DNA from: Chelativorans intermedius
GTDB lineage: Bacteria > Pseudomonadota > Alphaproteobacteria > Rhizobiales > Rhizobiaceae
NCBI RefSeq assembly: GCF_025398255.1
Contig: NZ_JAODNW010000028.1
Location: 1 to 36,181, forward strand
Direction of reading: 5' to 3'
Length of the DNA stretch: 36,181 nucleotides
Both the position numbers and the translations under genes were made by a program. Below are positions 34,388-36,181 of the stretch, piece after piece. Below the pieces are notes generated by a model that made no database searches, had not been told where the DNA came from, and saw nothing but the letters and a program-made list of their open reading frames with translations. How positions within the stretch are numbered: the first letter of the stretch is position 1; each line of letters opens with the position of its first letter.

Positions 34388-36052
34388 TCACATGCCGAGC
34401 GATGCCTTGTAGAGCGCGATCTGGCGCTCCCGGCCGATCTGGTCGGTAATCTCCTCCCAGGCCGCGGCAATGGCATCCGCCCCTTCCTGCACCGAGCCGT
34501 ACTGGCCGGCGAAGATCTTGGCCAGCTCATCCTCGGCGATCGAATAGTACTGGAAGATGCCGGGAATGCGCGGCTCGATCGCCGCATTGGGATGGTTGTA
34601 GCTGTCCTGGTTGGAGCTCAGATAGTCCTCGATGAAGTCGCGGTCGTATCCGGCCGCCTCCCACTCGTCGAAGATGAAGTGCGAGTTGCGGTAAGGCTGG
34701 AAGCCGGAGGGATAGGCGACGGTCCACAGCGACAGGTCCTTGCCTCCCAGATGGGCCGCCGCCGACCAGGCGGCCTTGCGCTTCTTCTCGTCGCCCGACA
34801 CCCGGTTGGTCACATAGATGCCCCAGCCGATATAGGCATTGTTGGGCGCCTCGTTGGGCGTCTGCTCCCATTCGCCGGTGCGCGAATTGTAGACCGCGTC
34901 CGACCCCGGATTCGTGGAGAAGCCCACAACGTCGCCCACCACCGAAGTATCGGAAGTGCGCGCATTGGAGCCCACATCTCCCCACCAGGTAAGCATCGCG
35001 CCGGTGCCCGCGAGGAACTGCTGGAAGGCCGTCGTGTTGGGGTCGGCGTTGAGCTGATCCGGCGGATAGGCACCGGCCGCGATCAGCTCCATCACCTCCT
35101 CGATGGCGCGCACGAAGGCGGGATTGTTGATGCGCGGCTTCATGGTATCGGGATCGAACAGCCAAGCCGGATCGTCGGGGTGCTTGGCATAGGGCGCCGC
35201 CCGGTCGGCCAGGAAGTAGAATCCGAATCCGCCCCAGGTGATCTTGAGCGGATCGAGGAAGCCATAGGCCGGAAGTCCGGTAAGCGGATCGGTCTTGCCG
35301 GCCAGGAACTTGGAGTGCGCGTTGACCTGCGCCCAAGTCGTCGGCGGCTCCCACGGGCTGCCATCGCCCTCCTCCGCCCAGGCCTGCGCCAGCTCCTCAC
35401 TGGCATAATAGTCCGTGCGGAAGGCGAGCGTGTGGCAGTCGCCATCGATGGAGATGCGATAGGTCTTGCCGTCCCACGTGCCCACCGGCGCCTTGAGGTA
35501 GTCCACATAGTCGTCCATGTCGATGAGCGTCTTCACCCAGTCCGGCATCTCATCGAGCAGGCCGCGTCCGGCCGTGTCGCCTTCGAAGGGGGCGCCCATC
35601 TCCAGAATGTCGAAATCGACGGTGCCCGTGGCGATCGACTGCTGGAGCCTCGGATTGTAGTCGGCCTGCGCAAGGTCGATCCATTCGATGCGCGCGCCGG
35701 TATATTCCTCCCAGGGGCGCAGGAAACCACGGAAGAGAAAGTTGTGCAGGTTCTGGTTGTTGAGGCCCATGAAGGTGAGCTGCACCCCGGCAAACTCGCC
35801 TTCCTGCACGGTCTCGCGCGTGCCGCCGAGGCACATTTCGCCAACCTTCTGCCAATCGGCATCGGTGGGCGATCCCCGGCCCACGCCGGGGATCTTGAGA
35901 ATTTCGGCACGCAGACTGTCCTGCGCGAACGCCGGTCGCACCAGCCCTGCCCGCGCGCCGAGCGCCAGCGCCCCGGCACCGGCCGCTCCCTTCAAGAGAC
36001 GGCGGCGGCTGGCCTGCATGGCCATCAGCCGCTCATAGATATGAGCCTTCAT
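34388..36052 (-). CDS. Large periplasmic sugar-binding protein with Tat signal
   Basis: A 554-residue family 1 extracellular solute-binding protein. Its N-terminus has a twin-arginine signal (SRRRLLKGAAGAGALALGAR, cleavage likely after RPAFA before QDSLR), so it is probably exported folded. The body has binding-protein blocks such as VDFDILEMGAPFEGDTAGRG, TYRISIDGDCHTLAFRTDYY and MLTWWGDVG, with many Trp and Tyr residues. It is longer than the usual 400-450 residues of the family, a size seen in some polyol and glycoside binding proteins. A GGGAGGAG site precedes the ATG. It is the first gene of the second importer within the window. The ligand cannot be named from sequence. Confidence 0.92.
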   Translation of the reverse strand: MKAHIYERLMAMQASRRRLLKGAAGAGALALGARAGLVRPAFAQDSLRAEILKIPGVGRGSPTDADWQKVGEMCLGGTRETVQEGEFAGVQLTFMGLNNQNLHNFLFRGFLRPWEEYTGARIEWIDLAQADYNPRLQQSIATGTVDFDILEMGAPFEGDTAGRGLLDEMPDWVKTLIDMDDYVDYLKAPVGTWDGKTYRISIDGDCHTLAFRTDYYASEELAQAWAEEGDGSPWEPPTTWAQVNAHSKFLAGKTDPLTGLPAYGFLDPLKITWGGFGFYFLADRAAPYAKHPDDPAWLFDPDTMKPRINNPAFVRAIEEVMELIAAGAYPPDQLNADPNTTAFQQFLAGTGAMLTWWGDVGSNARTSDTSVVGDVVGFSTNPGSDAVYNSRTGEWEQTPNEAPNNAYIGWGIYVTNRVSGDEKKRKAAWSAAAHLGGKDLSLWTVAYPSGFQPYRNSHFIFDEWEAAGYDRDFIEDYLSSNQDSYNHPNAAIEPRIPGIFQYYSIAEDELAKIFAGQYGSVQEGADAIAAAWEEITDQIGRERQIALYKASLGM

Positions 36053-36143
36053 GGATGATCTCCTCCCTTAGACGATCGTGCATGATTGTGATCGGGAACG
36101 CTGGTGACCTGCCCCCAAGAAACTGGGCCATTCAAAAGGAGAG

Positions 36144-36179
36144 CTTGTTCTCTTAATGTTCGAAGCAACAAGGAGAACA
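36144..36179. promoter_or_regulatory. Interleaved inverted repeats upstream of the second importer
   Basis: CTTGTT (36144-36149) pairs with AACAAG (36167-36172), and the overlapping TGTTCTC (36146-36152) pairs with GAGAACA (36173-36179). The palindrome TTCGAA lies between them (36159-36164). The set lies about 95 bp upstream of the binding-protein start at the window edge and could be an operator. The rest of 36053-36143 shows no gene. Confidence 0.3.
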
Positions 36180-36181
36180 GA

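Noticed and set aside
34388-36052. Assignment of the long binding protein as the glycerol-binding protein GlpV
   Set aside because: Length is similar, but the neighbouring permeases are larger than expected for GlpP/GlpQ and no glpS, glpT, glpD or glpK gene is present.

Overview
This is a GC-rich stretch (the gene-dense parts look around 65% GC) of bacterial chromosome or large replicon. Gene content and style (several MalFGK-type sugar importers, a FadR-subfamily GntR regulator beside uxuAB, FucU/RbsK, a PrtD-type secretion system, GGGAGGA-like ribosome binding sites) point to an alphaproteobacterium, most likely of the Hyphomicrobiales/Rhizobiales. That placement is inference from gene style, not a database match.

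Layout. (1) 62-3662: a GntR/FCD regulator divergent from uxuA-uxuB, the D-fructuronate to 2-keto-3-deoxygluconate steps of hexuronate catabolism. (2) 3671-7500: two overlapping half-transporter genes forming a heterodimeric ABC exporter with one intact and one degenerate ATP site. (3) 7597-11707: a MalK-type ATPase, a FucU/RbsD mutarotase and a ribokinase on the minus strand, divergent from an aldehyde dehydrogenase. (4) 11733-18168: a tightly packed minus-strand operon lacI, solute-binding protein, MalF, MalG, GH32-like glycosidase, MalK, preceded by a promoter whose -10 box lies inside a perfect 28-bp palindrome made of two abutting 14-bp LacI-type operators. (5) 18295-23793: a secretion operon with an 813-residue all-RTX-repeat protein, a PrtD-type ABC ATPase and an HlyD-type adaptor, overlapping stop to start. 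Divergent from it across a 738-bp gap with an AT-rich island is a 608-residue TolB-like/TPR protein. (6) 26584-28557: fahA and maiA of tyrosine/homogentisate degradation, without hmgA. (7) 28997-31034: an operon of three SAM-binding-fold proteins: spermidine-synthase-like, zinc-finger methyltransferase, and a stand-alone Hen1-like RNA 2'-O-methyltransferase domain. (8) 31230-32099: an AraC/GyrI-like regulator. (9) 32153-36052: a second sugar-type importer (binding protein with a Tat signal, MalF, MalG) without its own ATPase in the window.

The sugar genes form a carbohydrate-uptake and catabolism region: importers bring in substrate, the GH32-like enzyme probably cleaves it inside the cell, FucU and RbsK would interconvert and phosphorylate a released pentose or deoxyhexose, and uxuAB handle hexuronates. 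The MalK at 9045-10100 has no permease beside it and the importer at 32-36 kb has no ATPase, so they may work together. Both binding-protein genes are followed by a stem-loop before the permease genes, which fits unequal expression of binding protein and membrane subunits.

The items most worth a second look are the methyltransferase operon with the Hen1-like enzyme, the RTX secretion locus with its TolB/TPR neighbour, and the doubled LacI operator. No rRNA, tRNA, CRISPR array, transposase, integrase or attachment site was seen.
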